A DNA stretch of 64,000 nt from Flavobacterium fluviale (lineage in GTDB: Bacteria; Bacteroidota; Bacteroidia; Flavobacteriales; Flavobacteriaceae): NCBI RefSeq assembly GCF_003312915.1, contig NZ_CP030261.1:2604001-2668000 (forward strand), read 5' to 3'. Below the pieces are notes generated by a model. That model made no database searches, was not told the origin of the DNA, and saw only the letters and a program-made list of their open reading frames with translations. Of the stretch, positions 8,381 through 15,036 are shown one piece after another. Every line of letters begins with the position of its first letter. Position 1 is the stretch's first letter. Position numbers and translations under genes: made by a program.

Positions 8381-8815
8381 TTATCGTTGCGGCACATACC
8401 CTGCGAGTTTTTGTTTGTAAGTATTTTGAAAATAAATCATGTAGTTATAAATTAAATAATTCACTTCATATCCATAATGAATCTGAGGCTGATAATCTAT
8501 TGTCATTTCGTATAAATTCGGGTTGTAACGATTGGGCTGCGTAGCTCTAATATTCCATTCGGTTACATATTGCTGATTTTTGTTTTCGAGATAAGCCAAA
8601 GAATAGTGGTTTCTGGGTAATGCTCTCGATGCAAGCCAGTAATTAAAACCATTGTCAATTATAATCACTTCATATTCTAAAGAATCATTGGCTATTCTTA
8701 CGGTATCATTAACTTTTTTGTTTGATGCATTATCAGCACTGGCAATATTTTGCGATGTTGTAGAACAAGCAATTATTGTCAGTATTACAATTAATATGGA
8801 AATGCATTTTTTCAT
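8381..8815 (-). CDS. DUF6146 family lipoprotein
   Basis: A 144-residue lipoprotein: a hydrophobic N-terminus followed by a lipobox ending at cysteine 17 (IIACSTT). The mature part contains YEVIIIDNGFNYWLASRA, RNHYSLAYLENKNQQYVTEWN and a terminal tyrosine-rich YGYEVNYLIYNYMIYFQNTY. This is characteristic of DUF6146, confined to Bacteroidota. It presumably sits in the outer or inner membrane facing the periplasm. It lies between the DUF937 and DUF6787 genes, all on the minus strand, in what looks like a conserved flavobacterial neighbourhood with serA and serC. The biochemical role is not known. Confidence 0.8.
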   Translation of the reverse strand: MKKCISILIVILTIIACSTTSQNIASADNASNKKVNDTVRIANDSLEYEVIIIDNGFNYWLASRALPRNHYSLAYLENKNQQYVTEWNIRATQPNRYNPNLYEMTIDYQPQIHYGYEVNYLIYNYMIYFQNTYKQKLAGYVPQR

Positions 8816-8839
8816 ACTTTAAATTTACGAAATTTTTTT

Positions 8840-8857
8840 AAGGTTCAGAGGGGCAAA
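8840..8857. repeat. 18-base dispersed word AAGGTTCAGAGGGGCAAA, copy 1
   Basis: An identical 18-mer occurs at 52450-52467 in another intergenic gap. Here it is followed at 8938-8967 by a partial inverted match (CCTTTGTTTCTTTGAAACTTTG). Confidence 0.8.
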
Positions 8858-8891
8858 TGTTCAAAGTAACAAAGCTTTAACTTATAAAAAT

Positions 8892-8923
8892 AAAAACTGA
8901 TTACAAATTTGCAATCAGTTTTT
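8892..8923. terminator. Terminator hairpin downstream of the DUF937 gene
   Basis: AAAAACTGATT and AATCAGTTTTT form a stem with a 9-10 base loop, followed by T-rich sequence in either direction. On the minus strand it lies just after the DUF937 stop. Confidence 0.75.
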
Positions 8924-8967
8924 AGTGTTTTTTTAGGCCTTTGTTTCTTTGAAACTTTGTACCTAGA

Positions 8968-9531
8968 CTATTTACTTCCAAACAATTTTCCAATAAACCC
9001 TGCAATACCGCCTTTAGTTTTGGTCACGACTAAAACATCAGCAACATCGACTTTTCCGTCATTGTTTTGGTCTAAGCCAAATTGCATTCCATATTTAGAT
9101 ATGGTTTCCATAATTCCTGAAGCTTGTCCGCTGTTTCCAGAAATAGAATTGATAATGTCAGAAATTTGAAAACTATTGTCATTTGGATCTTTTGCTTTAT
9201 TAACTAAAGAGCCTAAAATCTGGGGGATTAAATTAGACGCAACTCCATTTGAGTCTGCACTGCTTAGTCCGAATTTTTGACCAAGACTGCCGCTTAATTG
9301 TTGCTGAATTTGCTGAACTACAGGATTTGAACTGTTAATAGCTTCTTTACCGCTAAACAATCCTGCAATTTGTTCAGTTCCTCCTTCAGAAACAATCTTT
9401 TTTAAACTTTCAAAAATAGAACTACTCGTTTCGTTGATTACGGCTTCGTTGTGTTCGTTTGGAACAGCGTTATTGTTTACAACTGCATCGCCTCCATATT
9501 GTTGTACTAATTGGGTTAATTGTTCAAACAT
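8968..9531 (-). CDS. DUF937 domain protein with a C-terminal EF-hand-like loop
   Basis: A 187-residue protein of the DUF937 (YidB-like) family with no signal peptide. The N-terminal 110 residues are glutamine-, serine- and glycine-rich helices typical of the family (LVQQYGGDAVV at the start). After the DUF937 core comes FGLDQNNDGKVDVADVL: residues 154-165 are a textbook 12-residue calcium-binding loop with D/N at positions 1, 3, 5, 9 and 12 and glycine at 6. The C-terminus is a glycine-rich helix (GGIAGFIGKLFG). DUF937 proteins have no firm function; the loop suggests a calcium-dependent one. It is flanked by its own terminators, so it is probably monocistronic. Confidence 0.82.
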   Translation of the reverse strand: MFEQLTQLVQQYGGDAVVNNNAVPNEHNEAVINETSSSIFESLKKIVSEGGTEQIAGLFSGKEAINSSNPVVQQIQQQLSGSLGQKFGLSSADSNGVASNLIPQILGSLVNKAKDPNDNSFQISDIINSISGNSGQASGIMETISKYGMQFGLDQNNDGKVDVADVLVVTKTKGGIAGFIGKLFGSK

Positions 9532-9575
9532 GATTTTTAGGATTTAGATTAGAACTCAAATTTAAACAAAAAAAG

Positions 9576-9611
9576 AAAGGGATTTATTAAACGATGTTAA
9601 TAAATCCCTTT
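9576..9611 (-). terminator. Terminator downstream of serA
   Basis: AAAGGGATTTATTAA and TTAATAAATCCCTTT form a 15-base-pair stem with a 6-base loop; on the minus strand it is followed by CTTTTTTTG. It is a classic intrinsic terminator for serA. Confidence 0.88.
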
Positions 9612-9634
9612 GTAAGTGTTTTAATTATAGTTGA

Positions 9635-10585
9635 TTAGCTCAATAAAGTAATAATTTGTGAAGCTAATTCAGTACCAATTCTATCTTGTGCCTCTCCAGT
9701 TGCAGCTCCAATGTGCGGCGTCAAAGAGATTTTAGAGTGCATTAAAATTGCCATTTCTGGTTTTGGCTCGCTTTCGAAAACATCTAATCCAGCAAAAGCA
9801 ACTTTTCCAGAGTCTAATGCTTTTACTAAAGCAACCTCATCAATAACACCTCCACGAGCACAGTTAACAATTCCAACGCCGTCTTTCATAATTTCAAATT
9901 CTTTCTCACCAACGATGTAGCCATTTTGAGCAGGAACGTGTAATGTAATGAAATCAGCTTCTTTAAACAAAGATTCTAAAGATTGAGAAACTACTTTAGT
10001 TGTAATAGATTGTCCGTCGAAAAATTCAACTTTAATATCTACTTCTGGAATAAAACTATCTGCAGCGATAACTTTCATTCCTAAACCAAGAGCCATTTTC
10101 GCAGTAGCCTGACCAATACGGCCAATACCAACAATACCTAAAGTTTTTCCTCTTAATTCAGTTCCGTTAGCATAAGCTTTTTTCAAACCGTCAAAATTAC
10201 TATCTCCTTCAAGAGGCATATTTCTGTTAGAATCATGTAAAAAACGCACACCATTAAATAAGTGTCCGAAAACTAATTCAGCAACAGATTCTGAAGATGA
10301 AGCAGGAGTATTGATTACATGAATTCCTTTGCTTTTAGCATAGTCAACATCAATGTTATCCATACCAACACCACCACGTCCAATAATTTTAATGCCAGGA
10401 CAAGCGTCGATAATGTCTTTGCGAACTTTAGTTGCACTACGAACTAAAATTACGTCAATATTGTTTTCGTTTATATAGTTAGCTACTTGTTCTTGAGCTA
10501 CTTTTGTAGTTATAACTTCAAATCCGCCTTTTTCTAAGGCTAGAATTCCACTTTTAGAAATTCCATCATTTGCTAATACTTTCAT
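9635..10585 (-). CDS. serA: D-3-phosphoglycerate dehydrogenase
   Basis: Catalyses the first step of serine synthesis, 3-phosphoglycerate to 3-phosphohydroxypyruvate, with NAD. The 316-residue protein is the short form without the C-terminal ACT or ASB regulatory domains, so serine feedback of the E. coli type is unlikely. Seen: the dinucleotide-binding motif GIVGIGRIGQATAK, catalytic arginine region NCARGGVIDE, and the terminal catalytic histidine in SLTPHIGAATGEAQ. An early RSATKVRKDIID and GRGGVGMDNID are also typical. It follows serC by 148 bases on the same strand, consistent with shared expression for serine synthesis. A 2-hydroxyacid dehydrogenase of other specificity is possible but unlikely beside serC. 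Confidence 0.93.
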   Translation of the reverse strand: MKVLANDGISKSGILALEKGGFEVITTKVAQEQVANYINENNIDVILVRSATKVRKDIIDACPGIKIIGRGGVGMDNIDVDYAKSKGIHVINTPASSSESVAELVFGHLFNGVRFLHDSNRNMPLEGDSNFDGLKKAYANGTELRGKTLGIVGIGRIGQATAKMALGLGMKVIAADSFIPEVDIKVEFFDGQSITTKVVSQSLESLFKEADFITLHVPAQNGYIVGEKEFEIMKDGVGIVNCARGGVIDEVALVKALDSGKVAFAGLDVFESEPKPEMAILMHSKISLTPHIGAATGEAQDRIGTELASQIITLLS

Positions 10586-10601
10586 TGTGTGTTTATTGTT
10601 T

Positions 10602-10733
10602 ATTTGGTGAATCGTGTAAAGGTTTAACTGTTTTTACGTTTAATTGTTTAATCGATGAACCAACTATTTGATTTTTCTTTTTTTTGATATTTTTAGCTGA
10701 AAACTGAGATGAGACTGAGACTGAGACTGAAAA
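10602..10733. repeat. Word-like repeats in the serC-serA gap
   Basis: The gap contains TTTAACTGTTTTTACGTTTAA, TGTTTAATCGAT and a tandem GAGACTGAGACTGAGACTGA tract at about 10710-10729. Similar TTTAATCG words occur at 44752-44840. Confidence 0.6.
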
Positions 10734-11804
10734 CTAAACTTTAGATTCCAACGCTTTCATTACATCAACCAAAACCTGAACGCTTTCGATTGGCATTGCG
10801 TTGTAGATAGAAGCTCTGTAACCACCAACAGAACGGTGTCCTGGCAATCCAGAAATGTTTGCAGCTTTCCATAAAGCGTCAAAAGTTTCAGTGTGTTCAG
10901 GATTGTTCAATAAGAAAGTTACATTCATATTCGAACGATCTTCAACTGCTGCTGCGCCTTTGAATAATGGATTTCTGTCGATTTCAGCGTAAAGTAATTC
11001 TGCTTTTGCGTTGTTTAATTTTTCAACAGCAGCAATTCCGCCTTTTTCTTTGATCCATTGTAAAGTTAAAAGAGAAACATAAACAGAGAAAACAGGAGGA
11101 GTATTGTACATACTTTCTGCTTTGATATGTTTAGCATAATCTAACATACTAGGAATTGTTCTTCCGTTTTTGCCTAAGATTTCTTCTTTAACCACAACAA
11201 GAGTAGTTCCGGCAGGTCCCATGTTTTTTTGAGCTCCAGCATAGATCAAATCAAATTTAGAAAAATCTAATTCGCGTGAAAAAATATCAGAACTCATATC
11301 GCAGACAACAGGAATATTTGTTGCTGGGAAATCTTTCATTTGAGTTCCAAAAATTGTGTTATTACTTGTGCAGTGGAAATAATCAGCATTAGCTGGGATT
11401 TCGTAACCTTTTGGAATATGAGTATAATTGTCGTCTTTTGAAGAACCTACGATAACAGTTTCTCCAAAAAGTTTAGCTTCTTTAATAGCAGCAGTTGCCC
11501 ATGTTCCTGAGTCTAAATAAGCCGCTTTTCCATTTTCTTTCATTAAATTATATGGAGCCATTAAGAATGCTGTACTTGCACCACCTTGTAAAAATAAAGC
11601 TTGATAACCTTTTCCTTGAAGTCCTAATAATTCTAAAGCAAGGGATCGCGCTTCTTCCATAACAGCAACAAAATCTTTGCTTCTGTGCGAAATTTCAAGA
11701 ATAGATAATCCTGAATCATTAAAATTTAAAATTGCTTTTGATGCTTTCTCAAAAACTTCTTGAGGTAAAATACTTGGTCCTGCGCTGTAGTTGTGTTTTT
11801 TCAT
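10734..11804 (-). CDS. serC: Phosphoserine aminotransferase
   Basis: PLP-dependent aminotransferase converting 3-phosphohydroxypyruvate to phosphoserine (second step of serine synthesis; also used in pyridoxal phosphate synthesis in some bacteria). It has the normal family length of 356 residues. Seen: the start HNYSAGPSILPQEVFEKA, substrate-binding EISHRSKDF, FLQGGASTAF, the lysine that carries PLP in YAGAQKNMGPAG, and the C-terminal GLPGHRSVGGYRASIYNA. It lies upstream of serA and downstream of an acyl-CoA reductase on the minus strand. The start at 11804 is the family start. Confidence 0.96.
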   Translation of the reverse strand: MKKHNYSAGPSILPQEVFEKASKAILNFNDSGLSILEISHRSKDFVAVMEEARSLALELLGLQGKGYQALFLQGGASTAFLMAPYNLMKENGKAAYLDSGTWATAAIKEAKLFGETVIVGSSKDDNYTHIPKGYEIPANADYFHCTSNNTIFGTQMKDFPATNIPVVCDMSSDIFSRELDFSKFDLIYAGAQKNMGPAGTTLVVVKEEILGKNGRTIPSMLDYAKHIKAESMYNTPPVFSVYVSLLTLQWIKEKGGIAAVEKLNNAKAELLYAEIDRNPLFKGAAAVEDRSNMNVTFLLNNPEHTETFDALWKAANISGLPGHRSVGGYRASIYNAMPIESVQVLVDVMKALESKV

Positions 11805-11897
11805 GGTTGTTGTTAATAGTCGAAAATTTTAAAGACGCAAATTTCGGTAATAAGAGCCGAAAAAGAGTTAAAATATTCGAAATAATTAAACATTTTA

Positions 11898-12971
11898 TTA
11901 CTTTGTTGTTAACAAAAACGTTATAGTATCGACATTATCTGCGTAATCCCACAATTGCGGTTTTTGCGTTTCTCCGAATGCTATGCTATCTGTAGTTAAT
12001 TTTTCGCTTACAATGCATTGAATATGCTCTGAGTCGTTTTCAAGGCGTTTTTGAAGTTCTTCAAGGTTTTCATAATACTCATAAAAAACACTCGAAATAG
12101 GAGAGGCGTAGCTGGAATCTTCTTTCAATGTTAGAAAACCATTATCTAACAATTTAAAATTACTCATTAAAAATACGGCTTTGTTATAATCGTAATTATT
12201 AGCGTATTTTTCATAATGAATAACGTCTTGATATTTGAAAATAGCCTGAAAAAAGGCATCAAAAGAATATCCTTTCGGGACAAAAAGCTTTGAAACGTTT
12301 CTGCACCCTAAACCAAAATATCTAAATATATCTTCGCCTAATTGCTCCAGTTCTTCATGGGTTTCTTTGCCAGTTAAAATAGCTGCCGAATTTCGGTTTT
12401 TGCGAATAATCGAAGGCTTGTCTTTAAAATAATATTCAAAATAGCGCGAAGTATTGTTGCTTCCTGTAGCAATTACAGTATCAAAATTTTCTAGTTTTCC
12501 TTCCACGAAAGTGATCTTATCCTTCAAACTTTCATCTACAGCAATTAAATATTTAGCCAAAAAAGGTAATAAGTGCTGATCATTTGATGATGTTTTGATT
12601 AAAGCTTTGTTGCCTGTAATTAAAACCGATAAGAAATCATGAAAGCCCACTAATGGAATGTTTCCAGCCAATATCAAAGCAACAGTTTTTTCCTTGCTGT
12701 CATTTTGAGCGAAGTCAGCTTCGTATTGAGAAAGCCATTTGTTGAGGTTTTCTTCTGTTAAAGCTGCTGCCCAAGACTGTAATGCGAAGTAAACCTGTTC
12801 AGGTGTATACCATCCGTTATGAGATTGGGATAAATGTATAAGTTTTTTAAAATCTTCAAAAAAGATATCATTATATAGAACGTCAGATTTTTGCACGGAT
12901 TGCTCTTCAGAAAACTGACTTAAAAATTTTCCTAATTCAACAAAAACACTTTTTTTTGTTTCTAATGTCAT
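11898..12971 (-). CDS. Acyl-CoA reductase, LuxC-like
   Basis: A 357-residue protein of the PF05893 acyl-CoA reductase family, which reduces fatty acyl-CoA or acyl-enzyme to aldehyde with NADPH. Seen: LILAGNIPLVGFHDFLSVLI near residue 103 (nucleotide-binding region), TGSNNTSRYFEYYF, and FRYFGLGCRNVSKLFVPKG, which carries the conserved cysteine likely to form the thioester. It is found in many flavobacteria between ferredoxin and serC with no lux genes, so a role in bioluminescence is not implied. It diverges from the ferredoxin gene across a 150-base region with a -7-like promoter. The physiological substrate is unknown; a link to the ferredoxin is only suggested by position. Confidence 0.85.
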   Translation of the reverse strand: MTLETKKSVFVELGKFLSQFSEEQSVQKSDVLYNDIFFEDFKKLIHLSQSHNGWYTPEQVYFALQSWAAALTEENLNKWLSQYEADFAQNDSKEKTVALILAGNIPLVGFHDFLSVLITGNKALIKTSSNDQHLLPFLAKYLIAVDESLKDKITFVEGKLENFDTVIATGSNNTSRYFEYYFKDKPSIIRKNRNSAAILTGKETHEELEQLGEDIFRYFGLGCRNVSKLFVPKGYSFDAFFQAIFKYQDVIHYEKYANNYDYNKAVFLMSNFKLLDNGFLTLKEDSSYASPISSVFYEYYENLEELQKRLENDSEHIQCIVSEKLTTDSIAFGETQKPQLWDYADNVDTITFLLTTK

Positions 12972-13009
12972 AATGTTTGCTTATGAATTGTTTTGATTGT
13001 AATTTTGCA

Positions 13010-13017
13010 CAAAAATA
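13010..13017 (-). promoter_or_regulatory. Candidate -7 element for the acyl-CoA reductase gene
   Basis: The minus strand reads TATTTTTG, fitting TAnnTTTG, 39 bases upstream of the ATG. No clear -33 TTG is seen. Confidence 0.4.
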
Positions 13018-13027
13018 AGCATAATTA

Positions 13028-13114
13028 AGTCGAAAGTCAAAAGTCATCAAGTCAAAAGAAAATGTCTTTTTGTTTGTTTGACTTTATAACTTTAAGACTT
13101 TTAACTTTAAGACT
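13028..13114. repeat. AAGTC word repeat with inverted copies
   Basis: AAGTCGAAAGTCAAAAGTC on the left and GACTTTATAACTTTAAGACTTTTAACTTTAAGACT on the right are imperfect inverted arrays of the same word. The region between the reductase and ferredoxin genes can fold back on itself. Confidence 0.7.
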
Positions 13115-13120
13115 AAAAAA

Positions 13121-13471
13121 ATGGCAATTATTATAACTGACGAATGCATAAACTGCGGGGCCTGTGAACCAGAGTGCCCGAATACAGCAATATATGAAGG
13201 AGCAGATGACTGGAGATATAAAGACGGAACAAGTCTTACCGGAAAAATAGTTTTACCTGACGGAACTGAAGTTGATGCAGATGATGCCCAAACTCCAATT
13301 TCTGACGAGGTTTACTATATTGTACCAGGTAAATGTACAGAATGTAAAGGTTTCCACGATGAGCCTCAATGTGCTGCTGTTTGCCCAGTAGACTGTTGTG
13401 TGCCGGATGACAATCACGTTGAAGACGAAGAAACTTTGTTAGAAAGACAAGCGTTTTTACACGGAGAATAA
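13121..13471 (+). CDS. 2[4Fe-4S] ferredoxin
   Basis: A 116-residue ferredoxin that carries electrons in the cytoplasm. The first cluster ligands are in CINCGACEPECP near the N-terminus, and the second set in CTECKGFHDEPQCAAVCPVDC, with the longer spacing typical of Azotobacter-like or Allochromatium-type ferredoxins. Between the two sets is an insert of about 40 residues (DDWRYKDGTSLTGKIVLPDG), and the C-terminus is acidic. It is a common flavobacterial single-gene unit, divergent from an acyl-CoA reductase, with a strong terminator after it. Confidence 0.93.
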   Translation: MAIIITDECINCGACEPECPNTAIYEGADDWRYKDGTSLTGKIVLPDGTEVDADDAQTPISDEVYYIVPGKCTECKGFHDEPQCAAVCPVDCCVPDDNHVEDEETLLERQAFLHGE

Positions 13472-13495
13472 TTAGTTTTAATATTTCAAAATATA

Positions 13496-13529
13496 ATCCT
13501 GAGTTCTAAAAACTCAGGATTTTTTTTTT
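13496..13529 (+). terminator. Terminator after the ferredoxin gene
   Basis: ATCCTGAGTT and AACTCAGGAT form a 10-base-pair stem with a 5-base loop, followed by nine T residues. Confidence 0.92.
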
Positions 13530-13642
13530 ACCCTGAAATCAGGTAATTTTAAAGGTAGTGTCTTGATAACGAATGTTTTATTTTTAGTGTGTTGCGTAAT
13601 TGTTAAAAAATTAATACTTTAGTTGAAAATTTAATAACGCCT

Positions 13643-14800
13643 ATGAAGAAATTGCTACTTTTATTTGTCGTATTACTTAACAATGTAAGCGTTTTTGCAC
13701 AAAGCGAAGAGTATTCTATTCTTGTAAAAGATATCGAAACTTTACAGCCGGTTGAAAATGCTACCGTGGTTGTCTTAAAAACCAAGCAAGTTTTATTGAC
13801 TAACGAAGATGGTAAAGTTACTTTTGTTTTGAGCGGCGGTTCAAATGTCCAAGTTTCAGAAATGAATTATGAAAATTTGACAATTCGCTGGACTTCTTTA
13901 AAGGAGAATGAATTTACAGTATATCTCAAAAACAAAAAAGAGAACTTAGATGAAGTGGTTGTCTCAAAAGAAAATCCTCAAAAAATCCTTCAAAAAATAG
14001 TTTCGAACTCGAAAGACAAAATAAGTATTTCGCATCGTTTGAAGGTGTATGTTCGAGAATTTTTTATGCTCGACAATCAATATTCCTATTATAATGACGG
14101 ATTGGTCAATTTTCAATTCAACAAAAATAATACCCCGACTTTACTGGTAGAACAAAACCGTTCTTACGGATTATTGGAGTCTGATATAAGTTCAGATTTG
14201 AGGGGTTATAATTTGAATGATATAATGGAGAATTATTCGAGTTTTAAATATTTTGATCCTTTATTGGATTCAAAAGCTAAAAAAGAATATGATTTTACTA
14301 TTAAAGGGCATGCTAAAAACAAAGATTATTATGTAATGTCCATTTATCCGTTAGATAAAGCGAAAGAAGCTATAGATAATTTCGAAATTATATATGACCC
14401 CGAGAAGAAACTTATTGTTGAATTTACAGTTGATATAACACCTCAAAATCTTGATAAAATAGAGGAAAAAACAACGGTAAATGTAAAGAATTTGACAAGG
14501 TCTTTTGTAAAAGTAAACTACAGATTTGATGGAGAAGATTATTATCTGCTGAATTCTAATGAAGAAATCGCCTATAACTTAATTCTAAAAGAAACAGTTA
14601 AAAAGATTCAGGTTAGAAACAGCTTTACAACAACAAATTTCAACAGACAAAATTTTACCTACAGCGAAAGTGATGTTTTTAAAGAAAAATCACTGTTTAA
14701 TAAAAAGAATAAGATTTTGACCAATTATTGGGATATTTCTGGTTTTACCGCTACCGATGAAGAAAAAGCGATTATTGCCTCATTAGAATTTAAATTGTAA
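13643..14800 (+). CDS. Exported protein with carboxypeptidase-like regulatory domain
   Basis: A 385-residue exported protein: signal peptide 1-19 (ends VFAQ), then a carboxypeptidase-regulatory-like beta-sandwich at about 24-95 (VKDIETLQPVENATVVVLKT) of the kind that begins many Bacteroidota surface proteins. The remaining 290 residues resemble no family I can name and contain repeated lysine- and tyrosine-rich beta segments (FMLDNQYSYYNDGLVNFQFN). There is no C-terminal T9SS domain and no TonB barrel, so it is probably periplasmic or attached to the outer membrane. It is a single gene with a terminator after it. Function is unknown. Confidence 0.7.
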   Translation: MKKLLLLFVVLLNNVSVFAQSEEYSILVKDIETLQPVENATVVVLKTKQVLLTNEDGKVTFVLSGGSNVQVSEMNYENLTIRWTSLKENEFTVYLKNKKENLDEVVVSKENPQKILQKIVSNSKDKISISHRLKVYVREFFMLDNQYSYYNDGLVNFQFNKNNTPTLLVEQNRSYGLLESDISSDLRGYNLNDIMENYSSFKYFDPLLDSKAKKEYDFTIKGHAKNKDYYVMSIYPLDKAKEAIDNFEIIYDPEKKLIVEFTVDITPQNLDKIEEKTTVNVKNLTRSFVKVNYRFDGEDYYLLNSNEEIAYNLILKETVKKIQVRNSFTTTNFNRQNFTYSESDVFKEKSLFNKKNKILTNYWDISGFTATDEEKAIIASLEFKL

Positions 14801-14815
14801 TTATATAAGCAGAAA

Positions 14816-14847
14816 AAAAATCCTGAACTTAATTGTTCAGGATTTTT
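14816..14847 (+). terminator. Terminator after the exported protein gene
   Basis: TCCTGAAC and GTTCAGGA pair around a 6-base loop, preceded by an A run and followed by TTTTT. Confidence 0.88.
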
Positions 14848-14873
14848 CGTTTATAAACTATTGATAATGTATC

Positions 14874-15026
14874 GTCAGGCTGATCGAAGTCGAAGCACTC
14901 GCTAAGATTTTTTGCTGTATGGAGCTTCTTACATGTCCTTCGACTTCGCTCAGGAGGACAAAAATGAGAGATCTGCAAAATTTGCATCAAACCAATCAAA
15001 GTTTGTCAGGCTGAGCGAAATCGAAG
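14874..15026. repeat. Three copies of a GTC..CTGAGCGAAGTCGAAG repeat
   Basis: A 22-base word occurs at 14874-14895 (plus), 14938-14959 (minus) and 15005-15026 (plus), each with one or two changes. The gap is bounded by convergent genes, and the minus copy allows two alternative hairpins. Confidence 0.75.
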
Positions 15027-15036
15027 CCATTATGCA

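Noticed and set aside
11898..12971. Bioluminescence function of the LuxC-like reductase
   Set aside because: No luxA, luxB, luxD or luxE genes are near; the family is widespread in non-luminous flavobacteria.
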